From assembly GCA_028286395.1 (NCBI GenBank), contig JAQBRS010000005.1, positions 1 to 64,000 on the forward strand: a stretch of DNA of 64,000 nucleotides. Direction: 5' to 3'. This DNA comes from Candidatus Saccharimonadota bacterium (GTDB lineage: Bacteria; Patescibacteriota; Saccharimonadia; Saccharimonadales; Saccharimonadaceae). Each line of letters begins with the position of its first letter. Position 1 is the first letter of the stretch. This document shows, piece by piece, positions 54,646 through 63,191 of the stretch. The translations under genes and the position numbers were made by a program. The notes below the pieces were generated by a model. That model did not search any database. It was not told the DNA's origin and saw nothing but the letters and a program-made list of their open reading frames with translations.

Positions 54646-55046
54646 TAGTGCGTCTCCATGTAATCTTCAAGGATAATTGCCGCTGCCTGGGCATCAATGT
54701 CACCCTTTGTGTACGGTTTTTTCATCGCAATGAGTCGGTTTTCGGCCATGACACTCGTCAGAGATTCATCTTGGAACACAATCTCTTCGGCAATGTCAGC
54801 GAGGCCTTCAGTAAACTTCTCGACATAACTTGTCTGCGCAGTTGTTTCACCCTGCTGATTGCGAGGATAGCCAACGACAATTGTCTTAGCATCTTCACGA
54901 ATAACAATCTCAGCAATCTTATTCAACTCTTCGCCATCAACGTCGATCGTATCGAAAGCCACGGCAATCCGAACTGCAGTATCAGCAACTGCGACTCCGA
55001 TTCGCTTCTCACCCACGTCAAGACAGACAAGTGATTGGCTACTCAT
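54645..55046 (-). CDS. ruvX: Putative pre-16S rRNA nuclease / Holliday junction resolvase RuvX (YqgF)
   Basis: A 133-residue RNase H-fold protein with CLDVGEKRIGVAVAD at the N-terminus, IVVGYPRNQQGE about residues 56-67, QDESLTSVMAENRL about residues 91-104, and the C-terminal DIDAQAAAIILEDYM with the last acidic residue. The family processes 16S rRNA 5' ends in E. coli and was first proposed as a junction resolvase. It sits between the baseplate-J-like gene and mltG, an arrangement (ruvX-mltG) that is common in bacteria. Confidence 0.93.
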   Translation of the reverse strand: MSSQSLVCLDVGEKRIGVAVADTAVRIAVAFDTIDVDGEELNKIAEIVIREDAKTIVVGYPRNQQGETTAQTSYVEKFTEGLADIAEEIVFQDESLTSVMAENRLIAMKKPYTKGDIDAQAAAIILEDYMETH

Positions 55047-55050
55047 ACGG

Positions 55051-56754
55051 CTAACTGTTCTCTAGTTTAAATTCGATGTGAATCTTATTAGTATTGTTCG
55101 GAACTTTTGTTACCCAAAAGTACGAGAACTTCACGTCGACGTTCTTGATACCGTCAATCGATGACAAAGCTGATTGGACTTCGCCGTAGATCTTGCCCTT
55201 CACCTGATTCTTGATCGTTGCTTCATCGATCTTTGGACCTATCTGACCAGTCGTTGTGACAGCAACCGTCTGAACGCCGCCTTCATTCTTGTAGTTACTG
55301 AGGCCAGCTTGCTTAATACCTGTGTCGTATACTTTTTGGTTATTCGCGTCGGTTAATTGACTTGCAAGACTACTGTTGAGGTACGATTCCAGGTCGGCTG
55401 AAGGAATGGCCGAAATCGTGTAGGTTGTCGAGATAGTAAGCGTTGCTTTACCCGATGCCGCCTCAGTGTTGACTGCAGGGGCCGAGGTTGCAGGTGCACG
55501 GTCGACCGTGAAACTACTATCGATGATCTTCTCACCGTTCGTAAATTTAGCAGATAGTGATTTCTTTTCAGCATCCGTTGATTGACCAATGAGCTGTCCC
55601 GTTGCGCGGTCGATGTCGTCGGATGAAACAACCTTTGCAATCTTACTCGTCCCACCAGAAATTGCAGTTGTCGCAACGGCCTTAAAATAGAAGGCTCCAG
55701 AAGTTCCTGCTCGTCCAGCGACAGCAAACGTCGTATTGGTGTCGACGTTGTAGTTAGCCCCCGAATTTTGGGCAATGATTTGTACAGGACTAGAAGTACC
55801 CGCATTCGAACAGGTGGCAAATCCAGACGCGCCAGGCACGCTTGCTGCCGTTTGAGTAATGTAGTTCAATCCATTCGCGCTCACTGCCGTCCCCGCAGCT
55901 ACGGTAATCGTTTGATCAGATTCACAGTTTTTAAATACAACCGTCCCGCTCGCTTGAGCGCCGACGTCTTTTGTTCCTGTCGCATCGAATTGAATTGTTT
56001 CGTCCTTCTTTTCAGTTTGAGCCACCGATTTTACGACGCCACTCTTGAAGTCGGTGGCGGCAGTTCCACCGAGCTTAAAGGTTGCGCTGACGGGGGTTGG
56101 CGTAGTCGCTGCGGTCACAATCACTGTTGCGGCCGGAGCAAAGACAAACATCCATACCAATAGCGCAACGAGAAGAATTCCACCACCAATACCGAGGAAG
56201 AGACGCTTACGGAACTTGTCAAAGTTAGGAATGTTCACCTTGCTCTTTTGTCCACGAGCCGCCTTCTTTACGGCAGGCGCAGTACTGAGTACCTCGGAAA
56301 CGTCTTCATTGTTTGGGTTTTCGATATCAAGTGATTCAATAACGTCGCTTCGAACCGCGGTCGCACCAACAGCTTCACGAGTGCCGTCTTTTACCTTAAT
56401 AGTATTGGCATGATCACCAACTGGCAAATCAGCACCGTCAATAATATCGTCTGCATCATCAACGGCAATCGCCGTGATTTCAGCAATTTCAGGTTTTGAC
56501 TGAAGATTTTTTGCAACAGGAATCGCTGAATTGGCAGCAAGCGCGATCAATGCCTGGTTATTGGTGATGAGGACGAGCTGTTTTTTATCAGCTTTCGCCA
56601 TACGATCAAGAAGGCGCAGATTGACTGCACTTTGGAGTGTTCCCGCTCGTTTCGGAGGAACAACGGCGACGATTTTTTCTTTGGCTTTTTTGATTTTACC
56701 AATAATTGCGGTGACGTCGTCGTCAACATCGATGTAAATAACGTCTTTATTCAT
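55051..56754 (-). CDS. Membrane protein with baseplate-J-like domain
   Basis: A 567-residue protein. The cytoplasmic N-terminal domain (about residues 1-110) begins IYIDVDDDVTAIIGKIKKAK and is alpha/beta. A linker is followed by one membrane helix about residues 190-212 and a large external region. Residues about 265-350 (ASGTVVFKNCESDQTITVAA ... VPGASGFATCSNAGTSSPV ... NSGANYNVD) match the baseplate-J-like/gp47 motif of phage tails, and two cysteines there may pair. The end resembles secretin-like beta folds. Patescibacteria often carry such a gene. It follows the FtsA-like gene by one base and precedes ruvX by four, so it is part of a cell-envelope operon. Function unknown. Confidence 0.6.
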   Translation of the reverse strand: MNKDVIYIDVDDDVTAIIGKIKKAKEKIVAVVPPKRAGTLQSAVNLRLLDRMAKADKKQLVLITNNQALIALAANSAIPVAKNLQSKPEIAEITAIAVDDADDIIDGADLPVGDHANTIKVKDGTREAVGATAVRSDVIESLDIENPNNEDVSEVLSTAPAVKKAARGQKSKVNIPNFDKFRKRLFLGIGGGILLVALLVWMFVFAPAATVIVTAATTPTPVSATFKLGGTAATDFKSGVVKSVAQTEKKDETIQFDATGTKDVGAQASGTVVFKNCESDQTITVAAGTAVSANGLNYITQTAASVPGASGFATCSNAGTSSPVQIIAQNSGANYNVDTNTTFAVAGRAGTSGAFYFKAVATTAISGGTSKIAKVVSSDDIDRATGQLIGQSTDAEKKSLSAKFTNGEKIIDSSFTVDRAPATSAPAVNTEAASGKATLTISTTYTISAIPSADLESYLNSSLASQLTDANNQKVYDTGIKQAGLSNYKNEGGVQTVAVTTTGQIGPKIDEATIKNQVKGKIYGEVQSALSSIDGIKNVDVKFSYFWVTKVPNNTNKIHIEFKLENS

Positions 56755-56755
56755 G

Positions 56756-58021
56756 TTAGATTCTCAGAAGGCGATTAAGTTTTTCTTTGATCGAATCCCC
56801 TTCTCCACTCCCTAGTATTGTATCATAGCCAACCCGTAGAAGACCCATTGCGGTAATGAATGTATGGTCGGTCACATCCTTAGTAGAGTCGACCACACCA
56901 ATCACTTCGGACGGCTGAATGTGATGAACGGTTGGCTTCTTCGTGAAGGGGAGGTCTTTGTGCCATTCACTACTTTCAAGGGCTGTCACGAGCTTTTCAA
57001 GGCTTGAGCCACCGCCACAAAGGAGGATTCGATTTGGCAAGTGATCGAGTGAATCGAATTCGCTGAGGGCAAGTTCAACACCAGCAATCCAGACCTCGAG
57101 TGTCTTATCGATTGCTTCGTTTACTTCTTTGGCAACGCTTGCCTTAATCTGACTGTGATCGATGTTCACCTTCAGCTTTTCGGCGTCTTTATATGATAGT
57201 TCCATTTCACTGGCGATCGTCTGCGTAAAGCTTCGTCCACCGATACCAAACATCTTCGTCCCTTCGACACCACCGTCATTCACGACTGCAATATCCGTTG
57301 TTCCACCACCGACATCGGCGAGAATAGCGGTAAAGTTGCTACTGGCATCATTTCCTAAGACTGAACGGCTCACAGCAAACGGTTCTGCCGCAACAGCAAG
57401 CAATTCCAATGAGAGTTCGTCGGCAACTCGCTCAAGCGCACCGATGTGGACCATTGGGGCAAAAGCGGTGTAGATCTGGACCGCAACATCACGACCCTGG
57501 AAGCCAATTGGGTTACTGACTTTGTAGCCGTCGATATGAATGCTGACTAGGGCGCTGTTGACGAGTTTCACTTCGACTTCATCGTTACCTGATTCAAGGG
57601 CGATCTGTCGTTGTGCTTTAATCTGAGCGCGTTCTTGGACCTTCTCAATAATAAATTCCATTTCGGCAGAGTCGAGAGGACGATCTGGCTGTGGGCGACG
57701 GTAACGAATGGTATCCGTGACACCTTTGACAAGTTCACCGGCAATACCGATGACGACGCGTTTTGCCTGTAGTCCAGCTTGTTCTTCAGCGTCAGCCAAG
57801 GCTTCTTCGCAGTTACGAACGACCCCTGCGATATCAGCAATCGCTCCAGAGTGCATATCACTCACATCTTGACGTGAACGGCCAACGCCAATGATTTCGA
57901 GCTCTTCACCATTAACCTTAGCGATCAATGCTTTTACGAATTCCGTTCCTATATCAAGTGCAACAATGTAGTCATCGGCTGGCGCTTTTTTGCGGCCTTT
58001 TCGTAGTTTTTCTAATACCAT
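56756..58021 (-). CDS. FtsA/PilM-type actin-fold ATPase
   Basis: A 421-residue protein with the actin-family phosphate loops VALDIGTEFVKALI (phosphate 1) and LADVGGGTTDIAVV (phosphate 2), the adenosine motif LCGGGSSLEKLV, and the inserted SHS2 (1C) domain about residues 85-170, as in FtsA. The C-terminal KEKLNRLLRI could be an amphipathic membrane-targeting helix as in FtsA. FtsA tethers FtsZ in division; the related PilM serves type IV pilus assembly. Neither ftsZ nor pilN is adjacent, so I leave the choice open, with FtsA favoured by sequence. I use ATG 58021, preceded by GGAGG; an ATG four codons upstream overlaps the -10 box. Confidence 0.75.
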   Translation of the reverse strand: MVLEKLRKGRKKAPADDYIVALDIGTEFVKALIAKVNGEELEIIGVGRSRQDVSDMHSGAIADIAGVVRNCEEALADAEEQAGLQAKRVVIGIAGELVKGVTDTIRYRRPQPDRPLDSAEMEFIIEKVQERAQIKAQRQIALESGNDEVEVKLVNSALVSIHIDGYKVSNPIGFQGRDVAVQIYTAFAPMVHIGALERVADELSLELLAVAAEPFAVSRSVLGNDASSNFTAILADVGGGTTDIAVVNDGGVEGTKMFGIGGRSFTQTIASEMELSYKDAEKLKVNIDHSQIKASVAKEVNEAIDKTLEVWIAGVELALSEFDSLDHLPNRILLCGGGSSLEKLVTALESSEWHKDLPFTKKPTVHHIQPSEVIGVVDSTKDVTDHTFITAMGLLRVGYDTILGSGEGDSIKEKLNRLLRI

Positions 58022-58031
58022 ATTATCCTCC

Positions 58032-58093
58032 ATTATATAACATTGGCGCTTATGCTCCTAAAGGTTGTGTAAATATCAGTTTTGTGCTATAAT
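58032..58093. promoter_or_regulatory. Divergent promoters of the FtsA-like gene and the 311-aa gene
   Basis: Minus-strand TATAAT at 58032-58037 is ten bases from the FtsA-like ATG. Plus-strand TGC-TATAAT at 58085-58093 is nine bases from the ATG at 58103. Confidence 0.6.
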
Positions 58094-58102
58094 ATATGAC
58101 AT

Positions 58103-59038
58103 ATGGTACCTCCAAGACCAGAATTCATTCCCGTTGGGACACCTGTTAGAAACTCGCAGCCACTCGAGCTTTCTTACCATGACCAACAATCACTCGTTCA
58201 AGACATGCAACAAACGGGTCGTGAATTAAACAATAGCCCGGTCGCAAAACCTGCTTTTCGCAAGGTTGTTATGGAGCGTATTCCTATTCTTGGTGAATTT
58301 GGTGAATCACGAAGCGGTGATTCATTGCTCGTTAACTTCTCGGAAGATAACGAGGGTCGCCACAATGCGTTAATGCAACTCTACATCGGACAGGTAGCGA
58401 CTCGTTTCCAGCTTGGAGTTTCAGGTGATAAGTGGGACGTCTTTGCTCAAGGCGACAGGGCACCACACGATCAAATCAAAAATACCGACATGGCGGCGAT
58501 CCTATCGTCAAAACTTCCTAATCCACGAGTACTCGATGCTATTTCTGATAGCGCCTATTTCGAAGGCATGATGATCCCACAGCTCCTCGCAAACGGTTTG
58601 TTTGAGCAAGTCCCACAAAGATTCAAAGAAGAACACGTCGTATACACAACAAACGAGCGTGTCAGTCAGGGACTAGGCGTGTTCGCTGGCAGAGGTGGAA
58701 CACCGTTTGTTAGCCCCGAGTATCTCGCTGCAGTGAATACCTACCTCTCGATCCAAGAAAAGTCAGGCACAACGACACACCAACTTGTCACCCGTGCAAA
58801 CTTTGACGTCAGTGGACGCCAAATTCAAAAAGAGTATGCCTACCAGTCTGAAATGCGTCGTTCGAGTTACGGCAAATCAATCGGCCATGTGGCAATGTCT
58901 AGCGTTGATGGCATCAGTCGCGAACAAGTTGAGGAGTATGCACGTCGTGACCAAGAACGAAATGAGCCGATCAGTTCACTTCGACGTGGACTTGATAATC
59001 TTCGTGCAAGTCAGCGACTTCACAAGCTCGCTTCTTAG
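58103..59038 (+). CDS. Conserved-looking soluble protein of unknown function, 311 aa
   Basis: A soluble, polar 311-residue protein with no membrane segment and no motif I recognise. The N-terminus is Pro-rich (PPRPEFIPVGTPV). The middle has MQLYIGQVATRFQLGVSG and a helical FEGMMIPQLLANGLFEQVPQ. The last 60 residues are rich in Arg and Glu (EYARRDQERNEPISSLRR) and probably helical. An extended -10 box nine bases upstream and normal codon use support a real gene. It overlaps the end of alaS by four bases. Confidence 0.65.
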   Translation: MVPPRPEFIPVGTPVRNSQPLELSYHDQQSLVQDMQQTGRELNNSPVAKPAFRKVVMERIPILGEFGESRSGDSLLVNFSEDNEGRHNALMQLYIGQVATRFQLGVSGDKWDVFAQGDRAPHDQIKNTDMAAILSSKLPNPRVLDAISDSAYFEGMMIPQLLANGLFEQVPQRFKEEHVVYTTNERVSQGLGVFAGRGGTPFVSPEYLAAVNTYLSIQEKSGTTTHQLVTRANFDVSGRQIQKEYAYQSEMRRSSYGKSIGHVAMSSVDGISREQVEEYARRDQERNEPISSLRRGLDNLRASQRLHKLAS

Positions 59039-60984
59039 ATTAAGACTGCTTTGATACGTCGAATTCCGGCGCTTGAAGATTCTTCTTTTGTAATCTTAAA
59101 GACTTTGTCACCAGGTTGAATAAGCTCTAGCGTGTGCTCGACATGAGGACCACCGCAGATTTCAAAGCTAACGCGGTTTGGCTCTTCGCCCATTTTGTAT
59201 ACTTTGACGGTTTCACCGTACTTATCGCCAAATGCGCCGATAGCGCCCATTTCGAATGCTTCGGCGGTAGGATATTCTTTGTACGAAACAGGGAGATCTT
59301 GTTTGATCCATGTATTTACAAGATCTTCGACTTCTTTGATTTGTTCTGGCGTCATTTTTTCGTCATTATTAAAGTCGAAACGAAGCCGTTCCTCCGTAAT
59401 GTTACTTCCGTGTTGCGTCACGTGATCGCCGAGAACTTTTCGGAGTGCCGCATACATTAGGTGTGTTGCGGTATGATACTGTTTGTGAACTTCAGTCTGG
59501 CCGCCAAGACCACCCTTGAAGACACCTTTCGCTGCGGTTTGAGAACGTTCGCGTTGCTCTTTCATTTTGGCATCGAATTCTTCACGCCAGTTGTCAGAAA
59601 GAGGGATATCTTGCTTAAAAGCCTCTTCTGTGGAAAGTTCCACAGGGAATCCGTACGTGTCATACAGAGTAAACAGAGTGTCACCACCGACGACACTATA
59701 TCCTTCCGTCACCAGCTGGTCGCCGTTTTCAGTAACTAGTCCAGAGCCGTCTTCGGTTACAATTTTTGCAGACTTAACTAATACCTGTAGTCCTTTTCGG
59801 AGTGTCTGACGGAATACTTTCTCTTCCTTCACAAGGGTCGCAATAATATCATCGCGTTGTTCAGCAACTTCTGGATAATCACTCGCGTACATATCCGCAA
59901 TTACAGGAACAATTCCTTCAAGGAAGTTCTGCTCAATCCCAAGATCAAACGCAAAACGAACGGCGCGACGAATCAGGCGACGCATGACGTAGCCTTGTTC
60001 CTTGTTTGAAGGTTTCACGCCGTCAACAGCGAGGAATGTTGCCGCACGAAGGTGATCGGCAATAACTCGCATACTGGCAGTATTCGCTTCGTAGGTTTTA
60101 CTAGAGAGTTTCTGGAGCCGTTCAATGATTGGCCATAGCAGACTGATTTTAAAGACATCAGGACTATCAATTTGTGCGGCTGCGATACGTTCAAGGCCGC
60201 CACCAAAGTCGACGTTCTGCTTTTCGAGTGGTTCAAATGAACCATCTTCAAGGCGTCGATACTGCATAAAGACTTGGTTTCCGATTTCCATAAATTGTCC
60301 GCTATCGCTGGCAGGGTGCGCCAGTCCGAAACCTTCGGCGTGATTCTGAGGGCCGAAGTCGTAAAAGACTTCGCTATCTGGACCACAGGGATCGCCAATC
60401 GGTGTTTTTTCAATACCACCACCTCGGCTCCACCAGTTTTCGCCATCATCGTAAAAGAAAATACGCTCGCCTGGGTTGATACCGCGTGCGTCGCCGTCAG
60501 CCTGTGAACCAACCTCAACAATCTTTGCTTCAATACCCTTTTCTTCAAAGACTTTTTGCCAAATATTGGCCGCTTCGTCATCGCGAGGAATGCTATGTTT
60601 TTCGTCACCAATAAACGCTGTGACGTAAATTTTGTGTGGATCGAGCCCAACGACGTCAACGAGGAATTCAAAGAACCAACGAATTTGCTGTTCTTTAAAG
60701 TAATCTCCGAGACTCCAGTTACCCAGCATCTCAAAGAAGGTTGTGTGACGATTGTCGCCAACATCTTCAATATCTTGGGAACGAAGACTTGTTTGACTAT
60801 CCGTTAAACGAACACCAGCTGGGTGCGGTTCACCAAGAAGATACGGCAAGAGTGGTTGCATGCCGCTTCCGGTAAATAAGGTCGTCGGATCGTTGTAGGG
60901 AACCAGTTTGGCACGAGGAATAATTGCGTGGCCACGTTCTTTAAAGAACTCTAGGTACGAGTTTCGGATATCTTGCGCATTCAT
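59035..60984 (-). CDS. alaS: Alanine--tRNA ligase, short form lacking the C-Ala domain
   Basis: A 649-residue protein; bacterial AlaRS is usually near 870. The class II catalytic core is complete (FTGSGMQPLLPYLLG, SQDIEDVGDNRHTTFFEMLG, NVDFGGGLERIAA) and is followed by the tRNA-binding helices. The editing domain keeps HTATH about residues 501-505 and the CGGPHV zinc ligands about residues 611-616. The chain ends right after (SSAGIRRIKAVLI), so the coiled-coil and C-Ala (DHHA1) domain are absent. The stop is genuine: the next 50 bases overlap another gene. TGG-TATAAT eight bases upstream gives a nearly leaderless message. Confidence 0.95.
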   Translation of the reverse strand: MNAQDIRNSYLEFFKERGHAIIPRAKLVPYNDPTTLFTGSGMQPLLPYLLGEPHPAGVRLTDSQTSLRSQDIEDVGDNRHTTFFEMLGNWSLGDYFKEQQIRWFFEFLVDVVGLDPHKIYVTAFIGDEKHSIPRDDEAANIWQKVFEEKGIEAKIVEVGSQADGDARGINPGERIFFYDDGENWWSRGGGIEKTPIGDPCGPDSEVFYDFGPQNHAEGFGLAHPASDSGQFMEIGNQVFMQYRRLEDGSFEPLEKQNVDFGGGLERIAAAQIDSPDVFKISLLWPIIERLQKLSSKTYEANTASMRVIADHLRAATFLAVDGVKPSNKEQGYVMRRLIRRAVRFAFDLGIEQNFLEGIVPVIADMYASDYPEVAEQRDDIIATLVKEEKVFRQTLRKGLQVLVKSAKIVTEDGSGLVTENGDQLVTEGYSVVGGDTLFTLYDTYGFPVELSTEEAFKQDIPLSDNWREEFDAKMKEQRERSQTAAKGVFKGGLGGQTEVHKQYHTATHLMYAALRKVLGDHVTQHGSNITEERLRFDFNNDEKMTPEQIKEVEDLVNTWIKQDLPVSYKEYPTAEAFEMGAIGAFGDKYGETVKVYKMGEEPNRVSFEICGGPHVEHTLELIQPGDKVFKITKEESSSAGIRRIKAVLI

Positions 60985-60992
60985 TAGGGTTA

Positions 60993-60998
60993 ATTATA
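60993..60998 (-). promoter_or_regulatory. -10 box of alaS
   Basis: TATAAT on the minus strand, preceded by TGG (extended -10), eight bases from the alaS ATG. Confidence 0.6.
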
Positions 60999-61023
60999 CC
61001 AGTTACTGACGGATTTTCGAGCG

Positions 61024-61494
61024 TTAGCAACTTGGAATTGTCGCTCCCCACCACGTTGTATCAATATTCTGCCCCGTTTTACAGACGGCTTTCGCTTCAT
61101 AGCTCACCAGTAGTCCATAGGAATCGTAATCTTTTGTCGGAGGATTCACCGATCCCCTAATGTAACGATAATCAGTTGCTGAATCGGCCACATTTCGTGG
61201 ATCATGTGGAATTGCAGACAGGTATGGAGCCAACGCCGTCGCAAGTGTACTCGCAGGACAATCCGTATCATCCCCACCCGAACAAACATCGGGATACTGG
61301 CCTTTTTCAGAGTGATATTTCTCGATCGCAATTTTTAGTTGCGTGGTATCACTGCCCCGTTCAGAGTCGCGAGATCGCTGCTGAATCCCTCCATATGAAA
61401 CAATCATAATCGTGACAAGAATGCCAATGACTACAATCGAGACAAGTAGCTCGATGATCGTAAATCCTTTTTTAGCTGCCCACGCTTTGTTCAT
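61024..61494 (-). CDS. Type IV pilin-like (prepilin) protein
   Basis: A 156-residue protein with a classical prepilin N-terminus, KKG10|FTIIELLVSIVVIGILVTI, Glu at +5, then the amphipathic helix and a small globular domain with two Cys pairs (DVCSGGDDTDC and AVCKTG...PSC). It has the ordinary major-pilin/pseudopilin size, unlike the two chimeric pilins elsewhere in the window. TATAAC lies seven bases before the ATG (leaderless). Pilus assembly genes are not in the window. Confidence 0.88.
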   Translation of the reverse strand: MNKAWAAKKGFTIIELLVSIVVIGILVTIMIVSYGGIQQRSRDSERGSDTTQLKIAIEKYHSEKGQYPDVCSGGDDTDCPASTLATALAPYLSAIPHDPRNVADSATDYRYIRGSVNPPTKDYDSYGLLVSYEAKAVCKTGQNIDTTWWGATIPSC

Positions 61495-61551
61495 GATAGT
61501 AGTTATAGTCTATCATGACGCTTACGGTAATGCACTCTCGTGAACGAGCTG

Positions 61552-62589
61552 CTAAGCAATGATCCCGCCACCAATACATACATCGCCGTCATAGATAACA
61601 ACTGACTGACCAGCTGCGACGGCGCGTTCCGAGTTGTCCAAAACAAGTTTTGCAGTGTCACCTTCAAAGTTTACTGTTGCGGGCGCAAGAGCTGCACGGT
61701 GTCGAACTCGAATCGTGAATTCGCCCTCTGTCGGCGTCTGATTAATCCAGTGAACGTTAATGAGATCAAGCACTGGCTTCCACAATGTATCGTCATTTAA
61801 ATCAGTCGTCACGTAGACTTCGTTCTTGTCCATGTTCTTTCCTACGACGTAATATGGCAATCCGCCGCCTAGATCAAGTCCGTGGCGTTGTCCAATCGTA
61901 TAGAAAATCGCTCCGTCATGTTGCCCGAGAACTGTACCTGTTTTCTTATCAATAATCGGACCAGCAACTTGCTCAACATACTGAGACAAGAACTCACGAA
62001 TCCCAATTTGACCAACGAAACAAATTCCCTGGCTATCTTTTTTAGCAGCGGTATACAGCCCGCGTTCTTTAGCCATCTCACGAACTTGAGGTTTTTTAAA
62101 TTCACCTAAAGGAAACAATGTTTTCTTGAGAGCTTCTTCGGTCACACGATACAAGAAATAGGTTTGGTCTTTATTCGTATCGACTGCTTGTTTCAAGACC
62201 CCGTTTTCAACTCGAGCATAATGACCAGTCGCAATCATATCCGCGCCGTCTTCAAGCGCGGTTTCAAGAAACAACTTAAACTTTACTTCTTGATTACACA
62301 TAATGTCAGGGTTTGGTGTTCGGCCAAGCTTATATTCTTCAATCATGTAATCGACAACTTTGTGTTTGTACTCATTCTCGAAATCAAAGACCTTAAAATC
62401 AATACCAAGTTGCACGGCAACTCGTTTTGCATCAGCGAGGTCATCAGCCCATGGGCATTTCATTCCAGGTAGATCCTGCGTCCAGTTTTTCATGTACACG
62501 CCAGTGACGTTATAGCCCTGTTCTTTCAAAAGTGCGGCGGTCAGGCTTGAATCAACACCGCCACTCATACCAACATATACTTTTGTCAT
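61552..62589 (-). CDS. mnmA: tRNA-specific 2-thiouridylase MnmA
   Basis: A 345-residue enzyme installing the 2-thio group on U34 of Glu, Gln and Lys tRNAs. PP-loop GMSGGVDSSLTAALL at residues 7-21, catalytic Cys in DIMCNQEVKF about residue 97, second Cys in SQGICFVG about residue 192, and a C-terminal beta barrel (FTIRVRHRAALAPATV). Its ATG overlaps the stop of the YdcF-like gene (ATGA), and the cysteine desulfurase lies one gene upstream, so sulfur donor and user are co-transcribed. Confidence 0.96.
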   Translation of the reverse strand: MTKVYVGMSGGVDSSLTAALLKEQGYNVTGVYMKNWTQDLPGMKCPWADDLADAKRVAVQLGIDFKVFDFENEYKHKVVDYMIEEYKLGRTPNPDIMCNQEVKFKLFLETALEDGADMIATGHYARVENGVLKQAVDTNKDQTYFLYRVTEEALKKTLFPLGEFKKPQVREMAKERGLYTAAKKDSQGICFVGQIGIREFLSQYVEQVAGPIIDKKTGTVLGQHDGAIFYTIGQRHGLDLGGGLPYYVVGKNMDKNEVYVTTDLNDDTLWKPVLDLINVHWINQTPTEGEFTIRVRHRAALAPATVNFEGDTAKLVLDNSERAVAAGQSVVIYDGDVCIGGGIIA

Positions 62590-63191
62590 GATGTACCGCC
62601 CCCGGCGTAGAACGCAATAATCTTTACGACCTCACCACCAGCAAGCCACCAACCACGTGGTGTCACCCACCAGAAAAATGACCAGTCCTTATCTTTTAAT
62701 AGGGGGTGGTTAAGCACGGTAATATTCTGATTTTCTTTTTTAAATTCAAGTTCAGAGCGACGCTGGTGATACCCGGATGTCACTAAGATGACTCTGCTAA
62801 AGTTATTGTTTTCAAAAATAGTATGCGTATTCATAGCGTTCTCTTGAGTTGTCGCTGCTGCTTCTTCAATATAAATTGATGCGTCAGGGACGCCTGCAGC
62901 TATCGCACGTACACGCATCGCAGCCGCGTTACTCGGACCAGACTTGTCTTGTGCTGCGCCAGAAAAAACGATCGAGCTTGCCCAGCCATTTTGGAATAAT
63001 TTGATGCCTTCATCGGTACGGGCATTCGTATCACCACCGCTGACGACGACAATCGCGTCAGCTTTTTCGCACTGCCCACTGCCCGCAACTGGCTTATCAC
63101 TACAGCCAATAAAATCATTTGGTTGCAGATAGAAGCTAAGACTCAAGACTAATACAACGAATAACCCTGGAATGATAAAAAGCCATTTCAT
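62586..63191 (-). CDS. YdcF-like DUF218 membrane protein
   Basis: A 201-residue protein with an N-terminal membrane helix (about residues 3-22). The DUF218 domain has ADAIVVVSGGDTNARTDEGI about residues 45-64, SGAAQDKSG, a TQENAMNT motif, and ILVTSGYHQRRSELEF. Members include E. coli YdcF and SanA, linked to envelope integrity; some bind S-adenosylmethionine. It overlaps both neighbours by four bases (ATGA). Nothing in its sequence ties it to sulfur transfer. Confidence 0.85.
   Translation of the reverse strand: MKWLFIIPGLFVVLVLSLSFYLQPNDFIGCSDKPVAGSGQCEKADAIVVVSGGDTNARTDEGIKLFQNGWASSIVFSGAAQDKSGPSNAAAMRVRAIAAGVPDASIYIEEAAATTQENAMNTHTIFENNNFSRVILVTSGYHQRRSELEFKKENQNITVLNHPLLKDKDWSFFWWVTPRGWWLAGGEVVKIIAFYAGGGTS

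Noticed and set aside
54513-55034. 173-codon open frame on the plus strand
   Set aside because: It lies antisense across ruvX and the start of mltG, both clear families; no start signals.
60015-60770. 251-codon open frame on the minus strand
   Set aside because: It is an out-of-phase reading of alaS on the same strand; the alaS frame has all class II motifs.
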